From Euleptes europaea (lineage: Eukaryota > Chordata > Lepidosauria > Squamata > Sphaerodactylidae), in assembly GCF_029931775.1 (NCBI RefSeq), contig NC_079325.1:53862286-53926285 (forward strand): a DNA stretch of 64,000 nucleotides. The letters are read 5' to 3'. The notes beneath the pieces are model-generated. The model saw only the letters and a program-made list of their open reading frames with translations. It did no database searches and was not told the DNA's origin. Within the stretch, counting starts at the first letter, position 1; every line of letters starts with the position of its first letter. Of this stretch, positions 13,201 to 24,300 are shown piece by piece. Both the position numbers and the translations under genes were made by a program.

Positions 13201-14136
13201 AGTTTTTTCAAGGTAAGCATTTTGTTTTGGGGACAGCTTTATCTAAAGGCATTTTAGAGATGTCGCACTATAGCTGTTATGAACTTCATTTGTTTTTAGT
13301 GATTTTGTAAATAACATAAACCTCATATTTGAAAAACATTACTTTCCCCCTTCCACAGCATTAAAACCATGCTTGCTGGCAGTAGTGCATTAAAGTGTGG
13401 GTCACCGAACTCTAACATGTTGCATAGATGTTAAAATTAACTGAAATTGTAAGACTTGGCAAATATTTTGCATGCTGGTTGTCCTGAGTTCAAAACCTGG
13501 CATCTCTAGGCAAAAGATCTTTGACAGCAGGTATTCAGAAAGACCTGTCTCTACCCATGACCCTGGCAGCTGTTTATCAAGCTAGACACCACTGAAGTAG
13601 ATGGGTTTATAAGAAAGAATTAATGCACGCTATGCAGATGGGCGACAGCAAGCTTTCATGCACAACACTCAATCTCCAGCATCTCCTAATGAAAGCATCT
13701 TACATCGCTTGGTGGGAAAGACCCCTTCTGCAGACCCTGAGGAGCAGCTGCCATAGTTCTGAGCTAGACAGGCCAATGATCTGATTTCAGTAGAAGGGCA
13801 GCTTAATATATTCATGAGTCAGATAATTTGTAAATGTGTTGTGTCTGTTCATTTGGGGAGGGAGCACAGATAATAATATTGATGTTAATGTTTTGTTTGG
13901 TCTCTTGTTGATTTACCTTTTCTCCCAAACTCCAGCACCAGATCATGCAATATTTGAAAGACATGTTTGACCTGGACATTGTGAGATACACAACAGTCCA
14001 GTCACTTGCAGAAGACATCCTCCAGCTCTCCCGGCGCCGCAGTGATATACTTCTGGGTTACCTGGGCGTGGAGACTGCCCCAGAGATGAATGGGAGCCTG
14101 CCCAGTGACATTGTACCCTTTGAGGAGTTCAATTAA
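1209..14136 (+). CDS. MIGA2: MIGA2 (mitoguardin 2, FAM73B), C-terminal ten coding exons
   Basis: Mitoguardin 2 is an outer-mitochondrial-membrane protein that promotes mitochondrial fusion and ER or lipid-droplet contact (family knowledge). Ten exons keep one frame: 1209-1323, 2377-2477, 3801-3916, 6070-6142, 6299-6385, 6991-7089, 10963-11097, 12518-12571, 13096-13212 and 13936-14136 (TAA). Together they give 365 residues, against about 593 in human; the N-terminal membrane segments and start codon lie left of the window. Recognisable stretches are EFAEKLESLLHRAYNLQEEF (exon 1 here), LTSEDSFFSAAE (exon 2; the mammalian FFAT-like region that binds ER VAP proteins), MDAFEDLENPPSSVLAVLRN and ILQLSRRRSDILLGYLGV. 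All junctions are GT/AG and phases match. The second exon here ends GAG|gtgcct, a weak donor, but the joined reading SAAE-LFDSLQ fits the family. I saw no convincing exon in 1-1208. Identification is from remembered vertebrate sequence; confidence is high. Confidence 0.96.
1845..2015 (-). repeat. tRNA-derived SINE (family C), diverged
   Basis: It contains ctcctcacaacaatgctgtg and the head-complement cctagtccaacactctaacc, the hallmarks of family C in reverse. It lies in a MIGA2 intron. Confidence 0.5.
2130..2350 (-). repeat. tRNA-derived SINE (family C), diverged
   Basis: Reverse-strand family C: caccctgtgaggttgaatag, then tgagcctgggtttcccagac and cctagcctgacactc. It ends just before the MIGA2 exon at 2377 and may supply part of that intron's 3' end. 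Confidence 0.5.
3066..3470 (-). mobile_element. CR1 LINE fragment, 3' part
   Basis: It opens aatcatagagttggaaggga, the reverse of the CR1 3' terminus, and continues into gaggaagcctgttccactga, a typical CR1 C-terminal coding remnant. The same segment recurs at 41687-42112. It lies within a MIGA2 intron. Confidence 0.75.
4200..4340 (-). repeat. tRNA-derived SINE (family A) remnant
   Basis: It begins catacatgaagctgactcaa, the reverse of the family A 3' end, followed by a degraded body. Short and diverged. Confidence 0.4.
4853..5172 (-). repeat. tRNA-derived SINE (family B), nearly full length
   Basis: The reverse strand gives a head like gtggtgtagtggttaagagc, then two tandem 'tctggagaaccgggtttga'-type modules with ccccactcctccac, and the 3' part ending in tttatatgccgac and a ttc-rich tail. 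Related copies lie at 37976, 40597, 46848 and 55799. Confidence 0.75.
5173..5500. mobile_element. pogo/Tigger-like non-autonomous DNA transposon
   Basis: The left end reads caggctgcgtatcccttatc and the right end, reversed, tacaggttgagtatctctta, so the termini are inverted repeats. The interior (gcatatacataatgagataa, ggggatgggacccaagtcta) matches my memory of a pogo/Tigger-type element known from mammals. Family assignment is moderate. A family B SINE abuts the left end. Confidence 0.6.
7318..8930 (-). mobile_element. Non-LTR retrotransposon fragment with reverse transcriptase
   Basis: On the minus strand there is an RT motif GVRQGCLLTPMLF, then LPYADDVVILS (the YADD catalytic box, at about 8590-8550), a thumb region and a C-terminal zinc-knuckle CPCKLGEIYTVEHTFLKC (CxC...H...C). 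The 326-residue ORF 8562-7582 is open; upstream RT sequence is in another frame, so there is a frameshift near 8570. The 5' part is missing. A second copy at 63470-64000 shares YRKAFTLARCQALPSA. The clade (Vingi/I-like or other) is uncertain. Confidence 0.8.
9087..10330. mobile_element. hAT-like non-autonomous transposon, CpG-rich, with intact 8-bp target duplication
   Basis: It starts CAGTGATGGCGAACC and ends GGTTCGCCAACACGG, which are inverted repeats. It is flanked on both sides by TTCTAGTG (9079-9086 and 10331-10338), a perfect 8-bp duplication typical of hAT. The interior, from 9760 on, is very CpG-rich and non-coding; the ORFs there have biased, low-complexity composition. A family B SINE 3' end lies inside at 9389-9487. 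It sits in a MIGA2 intron. Confidence 0.85.
9389..9487 (+). repeat. SINE family B, 3' end only
   Basis: It carries ctgttgtggggaggggaagg, then agtcggcatataaaaaacaa and a ttc tail. It is nested in the hAT-like element, so it is younger than that element or was carried by it. Confidence 0.6.
11184..11290 (-). repeat. SINE family A fragment
   Basis: It contains atatgaagctgccgtacatt and gcccagtattgtctacttgg, the reverse of the family A 3' half. It lies in the MIGA2 intron after exon 10963-11097. Confidence 0.55.
11518..11610 (+). repeat. Dispersed repeat, 'CAGTAGCACCTTA' family (F)
   Basis: It reads gtccagtagcaccttagata, then caagctttcgagagtcaaag. The same order of motifs is seen at 52178 and, as foldbacks, at 26549 and 60941. 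The family class is unknown to me. Confidence 0.55.
13640..13810 (+). repeat. Diverged SINE family A copy
   Basis: It retains gggaaagaccccttctgcag, gagcagctgcc and cagtagaagggcagctt in the order of family A. It ends about 125 bp before the last MIGA2 exon. Confidence 0.45.
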
Positions 14137-16418
14137 ACTTGGCCTAAGCAAGAGAAGCAGCCTTCTCAGTCAAGAACTGTCTACCCTGAGTTGGCTGCTT
14201 AATCCGTGGCTGCAAGACTTCCTCCTTCCTAAGACTGACTTGATTGCGTTGGCCATTTGACCAGACGTCTGTCATTTTATCTGGAGGTTTGGCAGGTACT
14301 GTGCAAGGACACTTGTTGCCTGCATTTGTTCTTTGCTCACCTGTCCTTCCTCCTTTTTTAACTTAAATTTTAGTTGCAGCATAAATCATGGAGGCTCCCA
14401 GCCTTGCAAGCACTCACTCCTTATTCCATAGAGAATCTTCTTTCACATCAGCAGGGAGGAGAATTGGAGGATAGGATGCTACCCATTCCTGTTTTTTTCC
14501 CCTTTGGGCATTCCTCTTTAAAATTACCCATTTTGGCATGTCGAGATGTATTTTCAAGCTGATTTTTTTAAACTTGAGAATTGTAATCCACGTGATAATG
14601 GCTGATGGCTTGGGAAGTTGACCTTTTACCCTTGCTGTGAAGAGGAGTGAAAGATTCTGTAAAGCACTGAAACTAGAAAACGCGTTAGTAAATTGAGAGT
14701 TGTACCGTTAAGTGATTTGTGAGGGAGTCTGTTCTATTTTCATATTTATCGTCAGACTTCTAGAGCACAATTTCTGACAAATTGTTCTAAACTCAGCCCC
14801 CCACTGGTCATGTTTTATGGTTTCATGGTGTGCAGTCCTGTCCTGTGTAGGCTGCTGCTCCTCCTCCCCACAGGAAAATGTACAGGAACCATATGGGTAC
14901 CCAGGGCAGAAGTCAAGGGTCAGTGGAAAATTTGCCCAGGAGAGGGCCCATTACCAAACAGTGATGCTTGGCCTATCTGCTCCCACCAGGCATGGGCATC
15001 ACCACAGAGGCCCGTGTGACATCACAGGGGTCTCTGTAATGATCTTCCATTTCATGTCTGAAGGAAATGAAGCATATCAATCTGCACTTAGCCTTGCTAG
15101 TGTGGGTGGGCTTAGAGGAGTTTAAAGGTGTCATGTGCAATCCCTCCTGTAGGAGGAAGCATGCATGCATGAAAGGGTGGCTTGCTTAATGGAGGTCCTC
15201 TAGATGAGAACCTCGTACTGGGCTTCTGAACCCCAGAGCTAGCCTTGTGCGTTCCATACGGTTTATTTGCAGAGCTCCTGCCACCACATTTTGTTTTGTC
15301 CCCAAAATTCCTATCTGAAAAGGTTTCTAGTATCCTTCCTCTCTGCCTACCATCTGGGAATAGAAGAGTGCACACTTTTATTGCCACTTCCTATACTCTC
15401 AAACTGTTGGTTCTGGACTGAGGTCCCTAACTGTGTGTCTTAAATTGCAAATCAAGGCCTTAAAATTGAAATCTGGGTAGAAAACCATGAGCCAGGAAGA
15501 AGAGCAATTTAACCACTTCTCTGGCTGGAGGGAACCTTATCTATTGTAGTTCTGGGTGAGCAAAACCCTATTTATGGCAGAAAGAGGGGGGAAGATTTCA
15601 TAATCATATGAGTAACGATTCCAAGCTTATATGGATCTGTGCCCCATGTGCTTTTAGAGCAGTGGCCATCCAGGGGGTCAGGGTGGCAGAAGTCACAAGG
15701 ACCACACTGTATGGGACAGCAGTGGGCCTTTCTCATCTGCATATAAAACAGGAGGGGGTGGTTCTAGAACGGAAGATGCACCCTAGTAAATGGAGGTGAA
15801 TCTTCCCCTCACATGCCTATTCCCCTGAGCACTTCCAGTATTGGAGCTTGGCTTAGAAGAAAAGCACTAGGGGTTGGGAAGAGAACAGTCCACTACAGAG
15901 AGGTAAGTTACGGGCCAAGGAAAGGGGTGGACAAAAGGACCATGGGGTGGGTGAGGCAGAATGAGCAGGAGGAACTTTGGCTGCCTAATATCTCAAAAGA
16001 TCCAGGGTGGATCTCCATTCTGGCAACTCTACCTGATACTTAATTCTGAAATAATATGTTCAGGAGCCATAGAAATGTTACTGGGCTTGGGAAGAGAAAC
16101 TGTGCGGAATAGAACTGCTCAATTGTTCTTTCTCAAAATCCTACTTTCACTAATTATAAAGTGGATTACTATTTTATAAGACCATTCATTGTGTTCAAAT
16201 CAACAGAAGATATGAATAACAGCACTGACAAAGACTATAGTAAGGATACACAATTTATTCTTAGAAAAAAGTGACTGATTTGTAGTATTTTCCAATTTTT
16301 CTATGTTCAAATAGTTGAAGGAGACGTACAGCAAACCCAACACTGAGACTTGTGGTGTATATGTGCACAGCCAAGCTGCTAATGTTTGAGGGGATAGTTT
16401 TGTACTGGAAATTCATCT

Positions 16419-16603
16419 AGGGTTGCCAACTGGCTAGAAAAAAACCCACTCCAGTGCTTTTAACAGTGGCTTGAGGCACAGAATCTAGTTGGTGAAGCTT
16501 TTCCTGGTATGGAGTAAAATATAATCACCTGATAATGTTGGCAGATCAAGCCACTGTTGTGTACAGACAGCAGAGGCTGGTTAAGAAAAATGTTGGCAAC
16601 TCT
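16419..16603. mobile_element. hAT-like MITE (AGGGTTGCCAAC ends) in the MIGA2 3' UTR
   Basis: The left end is agggttgccaac and the right end gttggcaactct. An internal perfect inverted repeat, acagtggcttga (16463) against tcaagccactgt (16546), would form a hairpin in the mRNA. The ends resemble those of 28364-28580 and 53277-53455. Confidence 0.6.
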
Positions 16604-17951
16604 AATAATGGGTGCTTTCATAAAACTGCATTCTATGGGTGAAGGTTGGTAGACCATGCCCCCACATTACATTCTCTGTGTTATATTATTACTGGGAACT
16701 CAATCTTGGGAAGAGTGAAACAGTATGTGTGAATGTTTTGGATTTTTACAAAAATGAAATGTTTGGGATCTATGGCAGCAGATAGGCAATCTGTATCTGG
16801 TTACAGTTGAGATTTTATTATTGGCATTTTCTTTAACAAATGTCATGTTTTTTTCCAAGGTTAGAACTCTACAAATTTTTCACTTTTGTATTTAAAAATG
16901 TTTATTAAAACATGCACACAAAGTTTGGTCATTATGAATGTTGCAAAAGTTGTTTTGAAGTATGGCTACCTTGTTGGTTCACAGTGAATGAGAGGGATGA
17001 GATATCAGTGGATAAGTTTTCATTGGGCTACTTTTGGTTGGAATATTGTGTAAGCTTTTTAAGCTTAACAGAGCTCCGAAGAATAAAGAACCAGGCCTGG
17101 TTTATAGGTGCAGCAAACTGAGGTGGTCCCATCCTGGGGTGACCTAAGCTACTGTACTACTTTAGGCTGCATACTTCCTTATCATGCAAAATCTCCTTGC
17201 AAGCAACATCTTGCCACATCAGTGACAGAGGTTCTAGCCCAGCTCCTTCTACAGGGAAGCTTTTATGCGAAAGATCATTAAAAAAAAAACAGACCCTCAC
17301 CTGCAGATTGAAGTGGTACAATCTATTCTACTACCTCTGTACCTCTTCTACTCTGCACTATTATATTGTTTCCTCTTCATTTGGCTACTGGCTCCATTAC
17401 TGAGGAAAGCAATAGTCTCTCCTACACAGAAACAAAGCCAATAAGTATGTCTTTTATTTGCCAGTGTCTGTGCATGTCTCTCTCTCGCCTATTGCTTCCA
17501 CTTGTTTTAAATGACCATCTGTAATTTTAAATCTAGCACCCTACAATTTTGTATGCATCCTTTTCTCCAGAGGAAACTTTGAATGCTTAAATAGTGGCTT
17601 TAAATTGGCATAAACCTAACTTTACGTTTGTAGGATTGAAGACTATATGTGAAACGACTGAATAGTAAAAAAATTTATTTTGTAGATTAAAGAAATTGGA
17701 CTAAAAAAAGCCCACTAGCTGTGTAATCAGAATTGCTCTGAAAATTATGTCCACTGTTGTTTGTGGGTTGAAATGGGCTTCCCCTTGTAAGAGGACATTC
17801 CTGTGAAACCTGAAGCTAATGAATGTAACTTTGTGCCTCACCTAATTGTCTTTTCCTAAGATTTTAGAGTCATCCTTCATTTATTGCACTGCCCCCTTTC
17901 ATCTAAAATGTTTGTATCCTCATAGAATGTTGAACATTTGATTACAAATCA

Positions 17952-17957
17952 AATAAA
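17952..17957 (+). terminator. Polyadenylation signal, MIGA2
   Basis: AATAAA is followed within 40 bases by a GT-rich stretch (gtggtcttcgatgtgg), the usual context of a cleavage site. It is the last good signal before the repeat-rich intergenic region. Confidence 0.6.
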
Positions 17958-18164
17958 TATTTCATTTGTTATCTCAGTGGTCTTCGATGTGGTCTTTTCT
18001 ACTCCCTAATTCAGGTTCTGCTGGTAGGTTTTTGAGGCATAGTTCAGTGTCTCATGTACATATTCGGATCCTTACACTAGCTCTGTAAAGTAGGCCACTG
18101 TTTGTTTGTTTGTTTCCAAAAGTTATAGCCACCAAAGTAGCTAACTATTAAAAGCAGGACATTA

Positions 18165-18430
18165 TAAAACAGCAATTAAAATGGACGGCAGGAAAGAATG
18201 GTTACTGAAGAAACACCAAACAAAACAAAGTCTTCACCTGCCGGTGGAAGGCAGTAATGGAAGATAACAGACAAGTATCCTCGGGGTATGAATTCCACAG
18301 TTTTGATGCCATGACCAAGAAGACCCTCTCTTGTGTTGCCACCTGCCTACATTCAGAAGGCAGGGGCACCCAAAGTAGGGCCTCAGAAGATGATCGTAGT
18401 GGTTGGGTTGGGAGGCTGAAGCTCACAGAG
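18165..18430 (-). mobile_element. L2-like LINE, C-terminal remnant
   Basis: The minus strand encodes ASKLWNSYPEDT... and ITAFHRQVKTLF, the 'APRLWNSLP...FRRQLKTHLF' signature of L2-type C-termini. Interrupted and 5'-truncated. A related copy is at 31796-32290. Confidence 0.65.
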
Positions 18431-19039
18431 AAAAAGAGAGTGTGTGTCTGCATGAGATCTAGTAAGTTCATGCCAGAAGTGACACTTGAACTCAGGGACT
18501 TGACTCCTAGTTCAGTCTCTCAGCCATTACAGAATACCAGCCCTGTGACACCTGCTTCTGGTCCAAATGAGAAGCCGCTTGCTACAAGAAGCGAGGCTGC
18601 CGCTGTTAGGATGCTGGGGCATTGGTTGAGTTGTGCTGGTCTGAACATGACAGAGCAGGCAAGGAGTTGATTCTCAGCCCTGTGTTCCCTTTCACAGCAT
18701 TTCAATACAGTCGCAGCGGCATCACCCACAAAACCCTGTAAGGTCTACTTTGTCTGGCAGTAGCTCTCCTGGGTCTCAGGGAGCGGTCTGCCAGCTGAAA
18801 CCTTTCAAAGTGAAGCTGCTGGGAAAATTAAACCGGGGATTTTCTGCATGCAAAACGAGTTCTCTCCCACTGAGGAGTGGCCTTTCCTGAGTATGATGCT
18901 GTGACATGGCGGTCTGAGTATTGTAAGGGGGGGGGTCTTATCACTGGCTGTGACAAAAGAATGTTAAACATTCCTTTATGGCTGCTGTTTCCTCAATGGG
19001 AGCTAGTGGGCAGGAGACCGTCTCCAGACAGCAGTGCTC

Positions 19040-19262
19040 TTTACGTGCTTCATTTATCCCCGCCTTCCTCCCCAATGGGGAACCAAAGCAGCTTATATCG
19101 CATTCTTCACTTCTAGGTTATTCTCCCAACAACTCTGTTAGGTAGGTTAGGCTGAGTGGGTTTGGGGCCACCTAGCAAACTTCCATAGCAGAGTGGCAGT
19201 TTGAACCCAGGTCCCCTAGATCCTAGTCTTGACACTCTAACCATTATACCAAACTAGGCTTA
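19040..19262 (-). repeat. tRNA-derived SINE (family C)
   Basis: In reverse: tcctccccaatggggaacca, gttaggtaggttaggctgag, and the head cactctaaccattataccaa. Nearly full length. Confidence 0.7.
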
Positions 19263-19499
19263 AGGCCTGAATAAAGACAAGACACCTGATCTGACAGAGG
19301 CCACTTGATGAAGCCTCTGTTAAAAGCAGAACTGTACTTTCAGGTACTATTTGGGGAAAAACTTTAGCTGGGGCTGTGCCTTCCTGCAACATCACTAGGA
19401 TCCCCAGTACAGGATGGACATTCTCATTGACATGAAGCAGGATGGCTATTCAAGGAGTCATCAGAACTTGGGCACATGCATGGCCCCAGTTATCCCAAG

Positions 19500-19715
19500 A
19501 GGAAGAGACTTGATGGCACTGTACATGCTTTGCGTGGGAAAGGTTTGAGGTTCAGTCCCTGGCAACCACACTTAAAAGATTTTCAGTGGCAAATATTAGA
19601 AGAGACCTTTCTTTGTCTGAGACTACTAGCTTGCTGCCAGTCACAGCAAATGATACTAAGTTTTACAGATCAGTGGTCTGACTCATTAGAAGGGATTTTC
19701 ATATATTCATATTTC
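19500..19715 (+). repeat. Diverged SINE family A copy
   Basis: It contains gaggttcagtccctggcaac (B-box region), then gagactactagcttgctgcc and cagatcagtggtctgactca, following family A order. Confidence 0.45.
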
Positions 19716-20496
19716 GTGTGTGTTCTGCAGTCTTGAGCTGGGGACAGACAGCAGTAAATGGAGAACTGCAGGTTAGCTGAAAATGAAGTCTCTTGGGGTA
19801 TAGGATCTCTTTTGGGTGTCTTCTCACCATCTTGTTTTCTTCTGATCTCTCTCTGGCTTTGCCTGTAGAAGTGTTACTGTATCATGGGAATAGACCTGTG
19901 CTGGAGGTAGATACTCATGGGAGTCAAGCTAGGGAGGGAAAGAGAAGAAAATTAACACTCTGTTCATCATGAGAATACTATATGATTACATATCTCCGCT
20001 TTGTGATTAGCTGCTGGGCATAGCATTATTTGCCAAGGGAAAACTCTGCTACTTAGCGAGCTTATTGCATTTGTTCTCACTTACATTCCTATCAACTGCC
20101 CTCAGAGGGAGGTCAGAAAGCAGCCAGATACCCCTCCACTGTGTCTGCATCTAGTTCTGGCTGAGAGAGCCTCTTCCCTTCAGCTTCCAAGTGCTACTGA
20201 TGAGCCCTCAAGGGTGGGGGCAAGAAGCAGACTGACAGACACACTTCCTGTCATGCCAAGCTGTGAAGCAGACTAACAGACACTCCTCCTGTCATGCCAA
20301 ACTGTGAAGCTTCTTCCTCCAGCGTCCAATTGCTGTCAGAGGGAAAGTAGGAACAAATTCCTTTCCACAAGGATTTTTTAAACTTAATTTTATTATTTCA
20401 ATACCTGTGTGTTTCTTTGGGAGCCAATTTTTGTCCCAAAAGTACCAATGAAAAATAAATAATAAAAAAACATGGCAAAGTACAATAAACAAATTT

Positions 20497-21873
20497 ATAT
20501 GGAGTGGGAAGAGGCTAAGAGTAAGGTTCAAGATGTTACAACATTAACAGAGGAGTGTTGGCAATTCCAAATATTAAGTTATACCACCAAGCGGCAGCAC
20601 TGGCATGGATAATAGACTGGATCAAAGATCCTAAACATAGAAATGTGAAAATGGAACCAATTGATATCAAAGAAGGAATTCATAACTATCTGTGGCTTAA
20701 GAAATAGTTGAAAACAATTCAAAAGTAAAATGGGAAACGTATTTTAAGAGATGGACTATTTAGAATATGGTTTTATTCTATATTCTGAATATGGTTTCAG
20801 AAACAGGATCGGCCCACCATTTTTGTCACTGACGATGCCAGTGAAGGTATATTGTCATAATGTTATATGAAGAGAAACATTATATAACTTTTGTGAATAT
20901 GATGGATAAGGGGGGGGAGATAAAAACCTGACAAAGGGTTAAAGATGAAGGAAAGAACATTCAGTGGCTGTTATATCATGAAATGGACTAAAAAATGAAA
21001 GAACAATTATAAAACAAGGTGGACTTTTGAGAGAAAAGACACATTTTGAATGTCTAATAATGGGAGATTCAAGTCGACTGATAGGGGAAATCTATGTTGC
21101 TACAGTATGAAACAGAACAAGTAAAATACTTTATGATAAAATGGATGCAAAATTTAGGAGCAGTTATAGATATGACTCAGTGAGAGAATGTATGGTTAAA
21201 AGAAACTGAATTTACAAAATGTCAAATGTTTAGAGAAAATTGGTATAAAATGTACTTTAGATGGTATATAACACTTAAAGATATCTCAAAGGCAAATCAG
21301 AGATTTGATGGAAAGTGTTGGAAATATCAAAGCATAGATGCAACATTCTACCATATGTGGTGGTCTTGCAAAAAAGGGAGAAAATACTGGAAAATGATAC
21401 ATGATGAAATGCAAAGAATATTGAAAATCAAATTTGTCCTAGATTCAAAAAGTATATTGTTAAATATTTTGCCAGACAATATGCCAAAAATATCTAATTA
21501 ATTATTTAAATATATGGCAACAGCAGCAAGAGTGGAGTATGCAAGAAAGTGGAAAACAGAAGACTTCCCAGATGTAACTGAATGGACAAAGTAGCAGAAT
21601 ATACAACTATAGCTAACGTTTCTAGTGAATAATAGATCCTCTGATTTTTATGGAAAATGGAAAGTATTTCTTGAGTGTATAGTTGTTAACTGATAAAAAT
21701 AATATGTTAAAATTTAAGTAAGAAATATGTCATTGAATATGCAATTATAACATTCAAAGAAGGTATAATTGAAGTTATAGAGTAAGTTCCATTATAATGT
21801 AAGAATTTGATATGTATGTTTATATGTTTGTATGTCTTGTAATATCCGTTTGGGAAATAAAAAACTTAAAAAA
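20497..21873 (+). mobile_element. L1-like LINE, 5'-truncated, with 13-bp target duplication
   Basis: Frames broken by stops read like the C-terminus of L1 ORF2; the longest, 21226-21501, contains FYHMWWSCKKGRKYWKMIHD. The element ends in ggaaataaaaaacttaaaaa. The sequence aataaacaaattt occurs at 20484-20496 and again at 21874-21886, giving a target duplication. Many stops, so it is dead. Confidence 0.8.
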
Positions 21874-22430
21874 AATAAACAAATTTTACTAACAGTTAAA
21901 CAAAAACAAACACCCTGATCAGTTATTTGTTGCAGAGCCATAACCTGGTCTTTAGGATGCCTCATACCACTGACCTTCATAGGGCAGGTTTTTCAGAAAA
22001 ACTTTGCCTAAAAAATGGATTAGGAAATGGCTTCCCTCTTTTCTTCAGGCCTGACTTTCTTCTTGGCATTAGTCAGAGGAAGACAGATCTGAAGGCCAAA
22101 TAGACAGTTTGAAGTAATTCTCTCATGTCTATGTCACTTTGGTCCCTTTTCCAGTATTCCTGTGGCACCATCCAGTGTAGATATGATAGATATCTATGTG
22201 GAAATGTAGAATGCCTCTGCCAGAGGAGGGGGGCCATGTGCATAATTTGTAGTCATCCAGACAGTAAAAGGTACGAAAGACATGACCAATTGGCTCTGCT
22301 CTCACAGCTGCAATAATTTCATATATACAACTGTGTGGAACAATGCCACTGGGAACGGGGCAAGTTTGTGAAGGAGACCTGAACTAAGATTGTGTTAGGT
22401 GCTATCAAAAATGACATCTCTTGTCAAGTT

Positions 22431-22640
22431 TGGGGAGGGGCCGTGGCTCAGTGATAGAGCTTCTGCTCGGCATGTAGAAGGTCCCAGGTTCATCTCCAGT
22501 TAAAGGGACTAGGCAAATAGGTGATGTGAAAGACCCCTGCCTGAGACTTTGGAGAGCCGCTGCCGGTCTGAGTAGACAATACTGACTTTGATGGACCAAG
22601 GGTCTGATTCAGTATAAGGCAGCTTCATGTGTTCAAGTTC
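22431..22640 (+). repeat. tRNA-derived SINE (family A), full length
   Basis: The head carries ccgtggctcagtgatagagc (A box) and aggtcccaggttcatctcc (B box). The body reads gtgatgtgaaagacccctgc and the 3' end ataaggcagcttcatgtg. This is a common squamate SINE. Confidence 0.8.
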
Positions 22641-22689
22641 GTTCAATACAACCTTTATATAAAGTTGCCTCAAAGTGAGTTAAACTATT

Positions 22690-22866
22690 GCTTCAGCTAA
22701 CTCAGTATTGTCTACTGTGTTTAGCGATGGCTCTCCAAGAAGTGAGGTTGAGATCTTTCCAAACAATCATTACCTGGCATTCTTTAACTGGCGATGTTGG
22801 GGACTCAAACTGGGGCCTTTTGCATGTAAAGTATATGTCTTACCAAAAAGTCAGGGGCCCCACAGT
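22690..22866 (-). repeat. SINE family A, reverse copy, diverged
   Basis: Reverse-strand aactcagtattgtctactgt, gatggctctccaagaa and gggactcaaactggggcctt parallel the copy just upstream in the opposite orientation. Confidence 0.55.
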
Positions 22867-23644
22867 TAAGGACATGGGAGACTCTATAGGGAAGCTATTT
22901 TGTTTGGGTGAAAGGGGGCAAAGACTGTTAGGGGAGTATGGACTTTGTTATACTTTCATCCTGCCCCTGACGTGATTTGGGGTCCACTGCCGATTAGGTC
23001 TGTCCAGTGGCTGCAACTGAGAATCATATGCCATCTTGTTTGTTATAATATGAAGTATGGAATTTTTAAGACTGTTTTAATAGGTGTTTTATGACGTTTT
23101 ATAGTTGTGTTGTGATTTGCTCTGAGCCCGGCTTGCCAGGAATGAGAGCGGGATATAAATCCAACAAATAAATAAATATCTCGATTTTATGCCAATAAAG
23201 GAGATTGTTGTTGTTGTTGTTAAATAAATAAATAAAGCTGTGCTTATGATCTGCTCCTAGCATAAGAACGGTTACGTAAATAACATTTTAAAGCATTTTT
23301 TGTTCCTCAGTTTGTTTTCATGGCTTGGATCCACTGGAGCTTTTCCACAGATGGAAGTCATTTCACTCATCGTGCAGGACTTTTTCACCTCCCTCCTTCA
23401 GCTGCATCCTAAAATACTGCTGTTGGGATTGAGTTGCAGTCGGGGGTGGGTGAGAAAGTTGTGCTATGTGTGGAACTCCCTCCATCCCTGGAAATGCACC
23501 AGTAGATCCAACCCCATGGGCTGGATCTATGGTTTATTATTGCATGTTTTTATGTTTTTATTGTATTGTTTTATTGTGGGAGCCATTGGGGGCAAGTGTC
23601 CAGAGATGTGGTATATACATTTTCTAAATAAATACTCTATAGAG

Positions 23645-24300
23645 CAGAGGCAAATACAATTTTAATCCAACGTATCTAAACTGAGGCTATGGACTTTGGT
23701 CACATTATGAAATGGCAACAGTCACTGGAGAAGACAATAATGCTAGGAAAAGTCAAAGGCAGCAGGAAAAGAGGAAGACTCAACATGAGATGGATTGACT
23801 CAATCAAGGAAGCCATGGCCCTCAGTTTGCAAGACCTGAGCAAGGCTGTTAACAATAGGACTTATTGGAAGTCATTTACAGCCCATTCCTGAGCTGACGG
23901 CATAGGGGAACGGCGGGGAAGAGGCTCAGTGGCGCCTCTTCCTAAGCCATTTCGCCTATGCCGTTGAAGGAAAAAAAGCCGTTTCGCCTATGCCGTTGAA
24001 GGAAAAAAAGCAGGCGCAGCACCACCGTTCCTGGCACTGGTGTACCAGGCCGAAACCGGTTAGGGAGCCGCCTAACCGGCGGCTCCTCCCCCGCCCCGAG
24101 CCGGTGTGGCCTCTCTACGCCATTGCTGCGCCATGGAGAGGCTGCGCCGGCGGAGGAGCGAGGCACGGTCACCGACGGGACTGGCCTCGCCACCAGCGTA
24201 TGTACATGTAATCGAACTATTTAGTTTCAGCCACATTCTCAGGAACAGGCCGTAATTCATAGGGTCACCATAAATTGGAAGCAGATTGACACTACTTAAC
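23645..24300 (+). mobile_element. BovB (RTE) LINE 3' end, split by a GC-rich insert
   Basis: The coding tail GHIMKWQQSLEKTIMLGKVK and RKRGRLNMRWIDSIKEAMAL (to about 23877) is the BovB C-terminus. The 3' terminus ttcatagggtcaccataaat resumes at about 24253. About 375 bp of unrelated GC-rich sequence lies between them. The original copy is 5'-truncated. Confidence 0.75.
23878..24252. repeat. Unclassified GC-rich insert in BovB
   Basis: It contains two adjacent 32-bp direct repeats (23947-23978 and 23979-24010, one base different) and an imperfect hairpin around 23897-23975 (ggcatagg...aagaggc against gcctctt...cctatgcc). CpG-rich, no credible ORF, origin unknown. Confidence 0.5.

Larger units (their letters stand above)
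14137..17980 (+). other. MIGA2: MIGA2 3' UTR (inferred)
   Basis: About 3.8 kb follow the MIGA2 stop without any credible gene. The best end is the AATAAA at 17952-17957, followed by GT-rich sequence. Another AATAAA at 17082-17087 could give a shorter form. A hAT-like element sits inside at 16419-16603. The extent is inference; transcript data would decide it. Confidence 0.6.

Noticed and set aside
22431-22520. tRNA gene
   Set aside because: A and B boxes are present, but the sequence continues as a repeated SINE body and does not form a clean cloverleaf.
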